In this document: one piece after another, positions 52,682 to 59,992 of the stretch
Layout: each line of letters opens with the position of its first letter
Numbering within the stretch: position 1 is the first letter of the stretch
Origin: Flavobacteriaceae bacterium UBA3591
GTDB lineage: Bacteria; Bacteroidota; Bacteroidia; Flavobacteriales; Flavobacteriaceae
NCBI GenBank assembly: GCA_002375695.1
Contig: DFMO01000011.1
Span: 124,001 to 188,000, forward strand
DNA length: 64,000 nt
Reading direction: 5' to 3'
Program-made: the position numbers and the translations under genes
The notes under the pieces: model-generated
The model's input: the letters and a program-made list of their open reading frames with translations, nothing else
Databases searched by the model: none
What the model was told of the DNA's origin: nothing

Positions 52682-53758
52682 TTATTTCAATATTTGTATT
52701 AACTCATCCAAATCGTCTATGGTGTTATAATAATGAAAACTAACACGAATACCCCCACCCCGTAAAGAGCAAATAACATTGCTGGTTTTTAGCTTTTCAA
52801 AAGTTGCCTTTTCGCCTCGAATGTTAAATATTGACGAATGATTGTCTCGAAGTGCGGTATCGTTTTGCAAAAGCCCCATTTCAGAAAAACGTGTTTTTGC
52901 AAGTTGAGACAAGGATGCAATTTTATAATACAAGCCATCTACGCCTAAGTTTTTTTGAAAAAGAATAGCTTGGTTTAAGCTGCCAAAATTGAGCGTATCT
53001 AAATGGCCCGGCTCAAAATGTTTAATAAACTTAGTTTCGGAAGCTTCACTTTCAAATTTTTCGGCAGAATTAAAACCAATCGTTTTAGGAAAAATACGTC
53101 TTTTAGTAGCCTCTTTCACCATAACAAAACCATTTCCAAAACCTGCATTAAGCCATTTATACGCGCTAGCACCTACTATATCTATCGCATTTTGGGCAAA
53201 GTTGAAATTTTCCGTTCCTAAAAATTGAGTTCCATCTGCAATTAACAATAAATTGGAGTGATAACTCTTTAACCTATTTAAAAATTCAAAATCTATTTTA
53301 ATACCGTTAAGCCATTGTACAATGCTAAACATAAAAATATCGGGTTTATTTTCATTAACTGCAGCTTCAATATTTTGTTCCAGATTTTCGTCAATAGTTG
53401 CGTAACAAACATCAAAACCTCTCGTTTCAACAGGCCAATTAACCGAGGGGTAATCGTTTTTTAAAAGCAATATTTTTTGTTTTTTAGGCAAGCCCTCCAA
53501 AATTGTATTTAAAGCAAAAGAAACATTAGGTACAAGTGCTATTTCTTCGAGATTAGCGCCAAAAAAACTAGAAACCGTTAAGCGCGTTTGGTCTAAAAGC
53601 ACGTTGTGATTGTCGCGAAAAGTACTGGCACGCTGCATTAAATCTAAATCGTGTTGTCTTCGCCACTCAATTATGGGTTTTGATACTAGGCCATTGGCTG
53701 CAGTATTTAAATAGGTACACGACAGTAACGCGGGAAAGTGTTTCTTTAAATCTTCCAT
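52682..53758 (-). CDS. Class-V PLP-dependent enzyme (aminotransferase/C-S lyase-like; possible EgtE role)
   Basis: 358 aa fold-type I PLP enzyme of the NifS/aminotransferase class V family. It has CTYLNTAANGLVSKP, NVSFALNTILEGLP, the Asp-containing LLIADGTQFLGTENF, the PLP Lys in VGASAYKWLNAGFGNGFVMV, and a C-terminal domain with SLRGGGIRVSFHYYNT. The EgtE step of ergothioneine synthesis needs a PLP C-S lyase of this class, and this gene sits convergent and directly next to egtB-egtD-DUF427. The assignment is by context only; kynureninase- or cysteine-desulfurase-like substrates remain possible. Confidence 0.85.
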   Translation of the reverse strand: MEDLKKHFPALLSCTYLNTAANGLVSKPIIEWRRQHDLDLMQRASTFRDNHNVLLDQTRLTVSSFFGANLEEIALVPNVSFALNTILEGLPKKQKILLLKNDYPSVNWPVETRGFDVCYATIDENLEQNIEAAVNENKPDIFMFSIVQWLNGIKIDFEFLNRLKSYHSNLLLIADGTQFLGTENFNFAQNAIDIVGASAYKWLNAGFGNGFVMVKEATKRRIFPKTIGFNSAEKFESEASETKFIKHFEPGHLDTLNFGSLNQAILFQKNLGVDGLYYKIASLSQLAKTRFSEMGLLQNDTALRDNHSSIFNIRGEKATFEKLKTSNVICSLRGGGIRVSFHYYNTIDDLDELIQILK

Positions 53759-53846
53759 ATGGCAAGGTTAAAAACGACGAATTTTAGGTATTTTTACGTT
53801 GCTTACACACGCAACAAATGTTATCTTTTAACGAAAATAACCAACT

Positions 53847-54284
53847 ATGTTTTCAAAAACTAAAAAAACCGAAAGAATCGACGCCGAACAACGAGAGCAG
53901 TATGAATATGCCCGACAGCGTATTGCGCAGAAAAAAAATTTAATGCGCCATTTTATTATTTTTTTGGCGGGCGCTATTCTGTTTATTGTGCTCAACGAAT
54001 TTTTGGATATTGGCAAAGATTTTATAATTCAAAAGTGGTATATCTGGGCTATTTTAATTTGGACATTTATCTTTTTGGTGCATCTTTTTAACGTTTTTGT
54101 TATAAATAAATTTATGGATAAAGAATGGGAAGATAGGCAGTTAGAAAAATTAAAAGCAAAACAAGCCGAAAGAATTGCCGAACTTCAAAAACAAGTAGAT
54201 AACGAACTGCCGTTACCTACAAAAAGCCATAAAACAACTTTAAAAAACTCATTAAATAACCCTTTACCTCCAGACGTAGAATGA
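53847..54284 (+). CDS. 2TM domain protein
   Basis: 145 aa with two TM helices (about 34-52, HFIIFLAGAILFIVL, and 68-90, WAILIWTFIFLVHLFNVF) between a charged N-terminal helix (ERIDAEQREQYEYARQRI) and a coiled, charged C-terminal tail (DKEWEDRQLEKLKAKQAERI). This is the 2TM family common in Bacteroidota, where the domain also appears attached to sensor kinases; no function is fixed. Its stop overlaps the folA start (ATGA), so the two are translated together. Confidence 0.82.
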   Translation: MFSKTKKTERIDAEQREQYEYARQRIAQKKNLMRHFIIFLAGAILFIVLNEFLDIGKDFIIQKWYIWAILIWTFIFLVHLFNVFVINKFMDKEWEDRQLEKLKAKQAERIAELQKQVDNELPLPTKSHKTTLKNSLNNPLPPDVE

Positions 54285-54775
54285 TTACAATGATAGCCGC
54301 CGCCGGCCAAAACAACGAATTGGGAAAAGACAACGGATTACTGTGGCACTTGCCCGACGATTTTAAACGATTTAAAGCGCTAACCACCGGCCATTATATT
54401 ATTATGGGACGTAAAACTTTTGAATCATTTCCAAAACCACTGCCCAATAGAATTCATTTGGTGATTACCCGCAATAAAAATTATAAAAAAGAAGGCGCCA
54501 TTGTGGTTCATAGTTTGGAAGAAGCACTTTCCAAGGTAAAAGATGACGACCAACCCTTTGTAATTGGTGGGGGCGAAATTTATAAAATGGCACTAAACAT
54601 TGCCGATAAAATTGAACTTACACGGGTACACGATACTTTTGATGATGCCGATACGTTTTTCCCTGAATTTTCAGATAAAGATTGGAAGTTAATTACCGAA
54701 GATAACCATCCAACAGACAGTAAACACAAACACGCTTTTACCTACGAAACGTGGATACGTAGAACAAACGAATAA
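54281..54775 (+). CDS. folA: Dihydrofolate reductase
   Basis: NADPH-dependent reduction of dihydrofolate to tetrahydrofolate. 164 aa, standard length. Conserved elements: MITMIAAAGQNNELGKDNGL, LWHLPDDFKRFKALT with the catalytic Asp, IIMGRKTFESFPKPLPNR, PFVIGGGEIYKMAL, and the C-terminal HAFTYETWIR. It overlaps the 2TM gene by 4 bp (ATGA). It supplies the folate cycle used by ThyA at 48033. A fructosamine-kinase-like gene follows after 59 bp. Confidence 0.96.
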   Translation: MITMIAAAGQNNELGKDNGLLWHLPDDFKRFKALTTGHYIIMGRKTFESFPKPLPNRIHLVITRNKNYKKEGAIVVHSLEEALSKVKDDDQPFVIGGGEIYKMALNIADKIELTRVHDTFDDADTFFPEFSDKDWKLITEDNHPTDSKHKHAFTYETWIRRTNE

Positions 54776-54834
54776 TTTTTGCCATTCCGAAGTACAAATC
54801 TATTTAATGCCCAAATTTAATTACCCATTAAAAA

Positions 54835-55680
54835 ATGCATTCCTTTTTTAATGAAATAGCATCGCGGCACGACCTAAATTTCCTGAGTGAAAAACCACTT
54901 TCGGGAGGCGACATTAATAACGTTTTTATGCTGAAATGTGCCGAAGGAAATTTTGTTGCAAAGATTAATAAAACAGACAAGTTCCCAAATATGTTTAAAG
55001 CAGAAGCAAAGGGATTGTCGCTTTTAAAATCCTCAAAAAGTTTTAGAATTCCTGAAATAGTTGGCACGGGAAACATAGATAATTCATCTTACTTGTTGAT
55101 GGAATACATTCCTGCAGGCCAGCCGAGCCATGATTTTTGGAAAGTATTTGCAGTAAAATTATCGTCACTGCATAAATCTACAAACGACAGTTTTGGGTTA
55201 AATTATGATAATTATATTGGTAGTTTACCGCAGCAAAATAATTGGTGCAATTCGGCTTCAGAATTTTACATCTCACAAAGGTTGGAGCCACAATTTAAAA
55301 TAGCCATTGACAATGGCTATTACTTTAATAAATTAGACCTTTTCTTTAAAAATATTGTTAACGAAATACCCAACGAATCACCATCGTTAATACACGGCGA
55401 TTTATGGAGTGGTAATTATCTTGCTTTAAAAAACGGGCAACCTGCCTTAATAGATCCAGCAATTGCCTATGCCCCGCGTGAAATGGATATCGCCATGATG
55501 AAATTATTTGGAGGTTTTCCAGAGGAAACTTTTACACACTACAACACTAGTTTTCCATTAATCGAAGGTTGGGCGCAACGTATTTCACTTTGGCAATTAT
55601 ATTACCTATTAGTACATTTAAATTTATTTGGAAGAAGTTACCTACCGCAAGTGAAAAATATTGTAACCCAGTTTTTATAG
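54835..55680 (+). CDS. Fructosamine kinase family protein
   Basis: 281 aa small-molecule kinase of the APH/fructosamine-3-kinase group. It has the N-terminal nucleotide-binding lobe LSGGDINNVFMLKCAEGNFV, AKINK with the ATP-contact Lys, FKAEAKGLSLLKSS, MEYIPAG, the catalytic loop LIHGDLWSGNYLA, and the metal-binding ALIDPAIAYAPREMDIAMM. The family phosphorylates ketosamines on glycated proteins or free sugars for repair; the actual substrate is unproven. It sits between folA and fabD on the same strand. Confidence 0.88.
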   Translation: MHSFFNEIASRHDLNFLSEKPLSGGDINNVFMLKCAEGNFVAKINKTDKFPNMFKAEAKGLSLLKSSKSFRIPEIVGTGNIDNSSYLLMEYIPAGQPSHDFWKVFAVKLSSLHKSTNDSFGLNYDNYIGSLPQQNNWCNSASEFYISQRLEPQFKIAIDNGYYFNKLDLFFKNIVNEIPNESPSLIHGDLWSGNYLALKNGQPALIDPAIAYAPREMDIAMMKLFGGFPEETFTHYNTSFPLIEGWAQRISLWQLYYLLVHLNLFGRSYLPQVKNIVTQFL

Positions 55681-55689
55681 AATAAATCC

Positions 55690-55697
55690 TATTTTTG
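55690..55697 (+). promoter_or_regulatory. Candidate -7 box of fabD
   Basis: TATTTTTG matches TAnnTTTG, 19 nt before the fabD ATG. The -33 element is not clear. Confidence 0.28.
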
Positions 55698-55716
55698 TTC
55701 CCACAAATTTAAAATT

Positions 55717-56598
55717 ATGAAAGCATATATATTTCCCGGACAGGGCGCACAATTTACAGGAATGGGCAAAGACCTTTACGACAATTCGTCTAAGGCGAAA
55801 GAAATGTTCCACCAAGCCAACGACATTTTAGGATTCGATATTACTAAAACTATGTTTGAAGGAAGTGCAGACCAACTAAAGGAAACCAAGGTAACACAGC
55901 CTGCTATTTTTCTTCACTCAACCATTTTGGCCGAAGTAATGGGCAGCAAATTCCAGCCAGATATGGTTGCAGGGCACTCATTAGGTGAAATTTCTGCGCT
56001 AGTAGCCAACAAAACACTTGCCTTTAGCGACGGACTGCAATTAGTTTACAAGCGTGCACTAGCAATGCAGAAAGCCTGTGAAGTAACACCCTCTACAATG
56101 GCGGCTGTTTTGGGTTTGGAGGACCATTTAGTTGAAGAAATTTGCGCAAACACACCCGGAACTGTAGTGGCTGCAAATTACAACTGCCCAGGCCAGTTAG
56201 TAATTTCGGGCGATGTGGATGCCGTAGGTAAAGCTTGCGAAAGCTTAAAAGAAGCTGGCGCTCGTAGAGCATTGATTTTACCCGTGGGCGGCGCATTCCA
56301 CAGTCCGTTGATGGAACCTGCTCGCGAAGAATTGGCAGCAGCTATTAAAACTACAAACTTTAAGCAACCAGCTTGTCCAATTTATCAAAACGTTTCAACC
56401 TTGGCCGTTACGGAGCCTTCAAAAATTAAAGAAAATCTTATTTTCCAACTCACTGCTCCAGTAAAATGGACACAGAGCGTTCAAAACATGATTCAAGATG
56501 GAGCAACAAAATTTATTGAGGTTGGCCCCGGAAATGTGTTACAGGGATTGGTAAAGAAGATTGATAGATCTGCTGAAACTGAAAAGGCTGAGTTCTAA
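55717..56598 (+). CDS. fabD: Malonyl-CoA:acyl carrier protein transacylase
   Basis: Loads malonyl groups onto ACP for fatty-acid synthesis. 293 aa. Visible: YIFPGQGAQFTGMGKDLY, the nucleophile Ser in VAGHSLGEISALVA (GHSLG), the substrate-binding Arg in QLVYKRALAMQ, the catalytic His in VGGAFHSPLMEPAR, and the closing FIEVGPGNVLQGLVKKI. Monocistronic on its promoter box, ended by the terminator at 56621. Confidence 0.96.
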   Translation: MKAYIFPGQGAQFTGMGKDLYDNSSKAKEMFHQANDILGFDITKTMFEGSADQLKETKVTQPAIFLHSTILAEVMGSKFQPDMVAGHSLGEISALVANKTLAFSDGLQLVYKRALAMQKACEVTPSTMAAVLGLEDHLVEEICANTPGTVVAANYNCPGQLVISGDVDAVGKACESLKEAGARRALILPVGGAFHSPLMEPAREELAAAIKTTNFKQPACPIYQNVSTLAVTEPSKIKENLIFQLTAPVKWTQSVQNMIQDGATKFIEVGPGNVLQGLVKKIDRSAETEKAEF

Positions 56599-56620
56599 TT
56601 TGATAAAAAATAGATTGCAG

Positions 56621-56656
56621 AACGCCGAAGGATATTTACGCCTTCGGCGTTTTTTT
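56621..56656 (+). terminator. Intrinsic terminator of fabD
   Basis: Perfect 11-bp stem AACGCCGAAGG (56621-56631) with CCTTCGGCGTT (56641-56651) and a seven-T run to 56656. Nearly the same stem recurs at 58496-58530. Confidence 0.85.
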
Positions 56657-56661
56657 ACCAC

Positions 56662-56895
56662 TTACTTACTTTTTTTAAGCGTTTCACTTATTTCGGCTAA
56701 AGTATCGTTCATCTTCTGGAACATTTTATAAAATTTTACAATACCGTAGACAATCAAAATAATAATGATTATAGGAATAAGAATATTTGCGAATATTGTA
56801 AATACTTCATACCAAAAATTACCAGGAACTTCATATTTTCCCATTGCATTTGGTTCGAATTCTATTTTTTGCAGTAAAACCATTTCTTTATTCAT
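56662..56895 (-). CDS. Small single-TM protein of unknown function
   Basis: 77 aa from the ATG at 56895 (MNKEMVLLQKIEF); an in-frame ATG at 56931 would add 12 residues. One strong TM helix at about 30-53 (IFANILIPIIIIILIVYGIV) follows a soluble stretch with GKYEVPGNFWYEVF, and an amphipathic Lys-rich helix ends the protein (KMNDTLAEISETLKKSK). I do not recognise the family. It lies 29-65 bp downstream of a modular lipoprotein gene on the same strand and probably shares its transcript. It may be a membrane partner of that lipoprotein (inference). Confidence 0.55.
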   Translation of the reverse strand: MNKEMVLLQKIEFEPNAMGKYEVPGNFWYEVFTIFANILIPIIIIILIVYGIVKFYKMFQKMNDTLAEISETLKKSK

Positions 56896-56960
56896 TTGAA
56901 ATTGAAACACCCATCGCTTCACCTGTATCATTATTAATATCTAATGAAAGATGTACAGAT

Positions 56961-58163
56961 CTATGAAAAAAAATTTCCTATTTCTTCTGTATAAGAACTA
57001 TATCCTATAGTACCCCAAATATCAATTGACACCACATTATTTGTAGGATCAATATTAAATTGAGTATGGGTAATATTCCATTCTTTGCCCAATGTTATAC
57101 CTGTATACGAAGTTGTAATAGAATGCAATTGATAACCTTGATTATTGGATGTATTTCGTAGGGTCTGTTTCACAAAAACATTTATATTTGAAAGTCCGGC
57201 ATCAAAACTATAGTGTGTAGTATGAGTTCCATCCTGATTATTTATCAAAAAAACCTCATAATTTTCTAAACCGTTAAAGACAGTTTCAAACTCTTCAAAA
57301 TCATCATACTCTTGAGAAATATAAGGGTTCGGATCTTCTAAATTAAAATAATCATTAGGTCCTCGAAGGTTTAGCAAACCAAAAAACAAATCCCACTCCA
57401 ACAGGTCGGTTGGCAAATCACCGCCACCATGAGGGCTTCCGCTTCCACCACCTCCAGTTGGGTCGCCTCCTCCTGAACCCGTTCCTCCACCCCCTCCAGC
57501 TGGACCGCAGGATACTGAAATATCCCAACCACCCAAATAACCATTACCATCGGGGCAAGGGCAGGAAGCACCGTAACAATCTATCCAAATAGGTATGGCA
57601 GTAAACAAACAAGGAGCTACTTTTCCTTGCGGTTCTCCATCAATTACCTCATCGGTCTGTATTACATCTCCTTCCGTCGACATTAAACTCAATGTGCCAC
57701 TAAAACGTGTTTTATTTCCATTTACGAGTTCATTGACCCATTCAGTGGTAGGGGTATATTTAAAAATTACCTCACCTGATTGGCCATTTCTTTCAAAAAG
57801 AATTAGATTCGTAAAACTTTCATTTTCTTCATTCGAAGTCTTAACATTAAATGTATAAGTAGTTACACTATCCCCAGAAAACTCCACTATTCTTTCAGTA
57901 TTTACTTCCACAATAAAATCGTCACCTCCTCTATTTTCGGACGGAATAAAGTAATTTGAAACATGATTAGAATATTTGTTCAGAAACTTGCTTTGAAAAT
58001 CATTAAAGGAAATTTCACTTCTGGAATACCGACTTTCTTCTGAATGAACACCTATATGGTCATGGGCATCAATTGGTGCAGTTGGTTCTTTTTGGCAGCT
58101 TGCAAATACCAATAAAATAATTTCGAATGAAAAAAGTTGTAGATAAAATTTGAGGTTTTTCAC
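56961..58163 (-). CDS. Modular Gly-rich lipoprotein of unknown function
   Basis: 400 aa, unrecognised. Lipoprotein signal of about 22 residues ending LVFASC, so an envelope or surface protein. Residues 25-185 form a beta-rich region (FIVEVNTERIVEFSGDSV, SGEVIFKYTPTTEWVNEL). A Cys-rich block follows (WIDCYGASCPCPDGNGYLGG), then a long Gly/Ser linker (about 225-250), then a 145-residue C-terminal domain (LEWDLFFGLLNLRGPNDYF, FVKQTLRNTSNNQGYQLHSI, WNITHTQFNIDP). The lipoprotein, linker and variable tail layout resembles polymorphic surface effectors, but no toxin motif is visible. The region looks accessory: little core context, bracketed by two similar hairpins. Confidence 0.68.
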   Translation of the reverse strand: MKNLKFYLQLFSFEIILLVFASCQKEPTAPIDAHDHIGVHSEESRYSRSEISFNDFQSKFLNKYSNHVSNYFIPSENRGGDDFIVEVNTERIVEFSGDSVTTYTFNVKTSNEENESFTNLILFERNGQSGEVIFKYTPTTEWVNELVNGNKTRFSGTLSLMSTEGDVIQTDEVIDGEPQGKVAPCLFTAIPIWIDCYGASCPCPDGNGYLGGWDISVSCGPAGGGGGTGSGGGDPTGGGGSGSPHGGGDLPTDLLEWDLFFGLLNLRGPNDYFNLEDPNPYISQEYDDFEEFETVFNGLENYEVFLINNQDGTHTTHYSFDAGLSNINVFVKQTLRNTSNNQGYQLHSITTSYTGITLGKEWNITHTQFNIDPTNNVVSIDIWGTIGYSSYTEEIGNFFS

Positions 58164-58548
58164 TATATTTAAATAAGGTTATCAGTTGATTTTCAAACAC
58201 ATGGATTAATTCCATAAAACCAAAATAATATATTATAAGTAATAAATAACATGAAATATTTGCTGTATCTGGCAAATTTGGATGAGCGCATATCTACTAT
58301 TGTAGAGTTTGTAAAAAACTCAAGGTAGGGAAAGGAAATGTAACTTATAAATATTTTACTGAGAAAGGTAAAATTGTAAGTGTTCAGAACTTGAGAATGG
58401 AAAAAAGTAATATTTTAACCATCAAAAGACTACTTTGAGTACAGTATACCTATAACGTTAGTTTAAATATTTTTTTAGTTAAACTAACCTATAATAAAAA
58501 CGCCGAAGAAAAAATTCCTTCGGCGTTTTTTATTACTATCGACAGTGA
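58164..58548. other. Gene-poor stretch with decayed-looking frames and hairpins
   Basis: 385 bp without a convincing gene. On the plus strand a 25-codon frame (58251-58328, MKYLLYLANLDERIS) runs into a second open frame without a start (58286-58438, containing YYCRVCKKLKVGKGN and ending IKRLL). Together they look like a frameshifted fragment, but no family is recognised. A 9-bp inverted repeat GTTAGTTTA (58457-58465) with TAAACTAAC (58480-58488) is followed by the terminator at 58494-58530. Confidence 0.4.
58494..58531. terminator. Bidirectional terminator, near-copy of the fabD terminator
   Basis: Stem AAAAACGCCGAAG (58496-58508) with CTTCGGCGTTTTT (58518-58530). The A run on the left and T run on the right allow both directions. 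It ends the minus-strand 64-aa gene. The stem core ACGCCGAAG is shared with 56621-56651. Confidence 0.75.
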
Positions 58549-58743
58549 TTATGCGCTAATGCTACATTCTTCACAATCTTTTACTTTACCATAATAGGTT
58601 TCGCGGTATTTATGAATTGTTTTAAAAGGAACGCTTAAAAATGTTTTTTTAATATAAATCACGCTTGTAGTGAACATTCCCATTTTTTGTGTAAATCTTT
58701 TTTCTCTTTTTGTTTGTCGTTTCACTGAAACTAACTTCATCAT
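58549..58743 (-). CDS. Small basic protein of unknown function (64 aa)
   Basis: 64 aa, not tied to a named family with confidence. It opens MMKLVSVKRQTKREKRFTQK, continues with an uncharged middle (MFTTSVIYIKKTFLSVPFK) and ends in HKYRETYYGKVKDCEECSIS, with two cysteines near the C-terminus (CEEC). The real-gene case rests on flanking signals: a promoter (TTTG-N18-TACTTTCG) upstream and a clean terminator directly after the stop. It shares the strand of galE downstream-to-upstream order but not its transcript. No signal peptide. Basic charge and the CxxC end would allow nucleic acid or metal binding (speculative). Confidence 0.6.
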   Translation of the reverse strand: MMKLVSVKRQTKREKRFTQKMGMFTTSVIYIKKTFLSVPFKTIHKYRETYYGKVKDCEECSISA

Positions 58744-58788
58744 TGTTTTTTTGACCCCCTTTGGCCTTCAGTGCAAGGCTACTGAAAA

Positions 58789-58817
58789 CGAAAGTACAGA
58801 GTACTGTTATTTTGCAA
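58789..58817 (-). promoter_or_regulatory. Predicted promoter of the 64-aa gene
   Basis: Minus strand: TTG at 58817-58815, an 18-nt spacer, then TACTTTCG at 58796-58789 (one mismatch to TAnnTTTG). Leader of about 40 nt to the ATG at 58743. Confidence 0.42.
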
Positions 58818-58934
58818 AGAAACGAAGAATAGGAACCAATTCCAAGAAAATAGCGTTAAACCTGGGTTAATTCTTGATTTATTCTCAAAAAAACCACCTA
58901 TTTTATAAACTGCAGAATTTAGCTTTAAAAAGGT

Positions 58935-59960
58935 TTATTCTTTTTTCTTTCTAATTTTCTGTTCCCACTTCCAAGCCGATTCCAAAGCGTCTTCCATCGT
59001 TTTTGTGGCTTTCCAGCCCAATACTTCGTTGGCTTTTTTGGTATCGGCATATACCGAAATAACATCGCCTGGGCGACGGTCTACAATTTTATAATTTAGC
59101 TTTTCGCCTGTTGTTTTTTCAAATGAATTTACAACTTCCAAAACCGAACTACCTCTCCCCGTGCCTAAGTTGAAAACCTCAAACTGAGTTTCGTTTTTAT
59201 TGTCCATTAAACGCTGTAAGGCTATTACGTGGGCTTTGGCTAAATCTACAACGTGAATATAATCGCGTACGCAACTTCCATCCGCTGTAGGGTAATCATC
59301 GCCAAAAACCGAAAGTTCTTTACGTACACCCGCTGCCGTTTGCGTGATAAATGGCACTAAGTTTTGCGGAACTCCTGCAGGAAGCTCTCCTATTTCGGCC
59401 GTTTTATGCGCTCCTATGGGATTAAAATACCGTAACGCAATCGATTTTAAATTTGAAATAGCGCAAGTATCTTTTAAAATTTCTTCACTTATTTGTTTTG
59501 TATTTCCGTAGGGCGAAGTTGCGGGTTTTACTGGGGCATCCTCGGTAATTGGCAAATTATCGGGTTCGCCATAAACGGTGCAAGAAGAACTAAAAATAAA
59601 ATTATTGATGTTATGTGCCCTACATTCTTGTAACAAATAAACTAAAGTGTGTAAGTTATTTTCATAATACAAAAGCGGATTTTCAACACTTTCACCTACG
59701 GCTTTACTCGCTGCAAAGTGAATAATCCCGGCTATGTTTGTATGTTCTTTAAAAAACTCAGTAACATCTGCTTTTACACGTAAATCGAGTCTTTCAAATG
59801 TAGGAGGGGTTTTGGTAATGTTTGTAATTCCTTCTAAAACATCGATAGAAGAATTTGCAAGATTATCGATTATTACAACTTCAAATCCTGAATTTTGAAG
59901 TTCAACAACGGTATGGCTCCCAATGTAGCCCAGTCCGCCAGTAACTAATATTTTCTTCAT
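58935..59960 (-). CDS. galE: UDP-glucose 4-epimerase
   Basis: NAD-dependent interconversion of UDP-glucose and UDP-galactose (or the N-acetyl forms), feeding surface polysaccharide. 341 aa. The Rossmann motif GGLGYIGSHT is at residues 7-16, IHFAASKAVGESVENPLLYY and NFIFSSSCTVYGEPDNLPI carry the catalytic Ser/Thr region, and SPYGNTKQISEEIL carries the YxxxK pair. ALRYFNPIGAHKTAEIGE and the end LGWKATKTMEDAL are also typical. It lies 32 bp after a DegT-family gene on the same strand, so the pair is probably cotranscribed for envelope sugar synthesis. Confidence 0.94.
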   Translation of the reverse strand: MKKILVTGGLGYIGSHTVVELQNSGFEVVIIDNLANSSIDVLEGITNITKTPPTFERLDLRVKADVTEFFKEHTNIAGIIHFAASKAVGESVENPLLYYENNLHTLVYLLQECRAHNINNFIFSSSCTVYGEPDNLPITEDAPVKPATSPYGNTKQISEEILKDTCAISNLKSIALRYFNPIGAHKTAEIGELPAGVPQNLVPFITQTAAGVRKELSVFGDDYPTADGSCVRDYIHVVDLAKAHVIALQRLMDNKNETQFEVFNLGTGRGSSVLEVVNSFEKTTGEKLNYKIVDRRPGDVISVYADTKKANEVLGWKATKTMEDALESAWKWEQKIRKKKE

Positions 59961-59992
59961 AATAATATCCCTAAAAAGGGCGTCTCTTAAAA

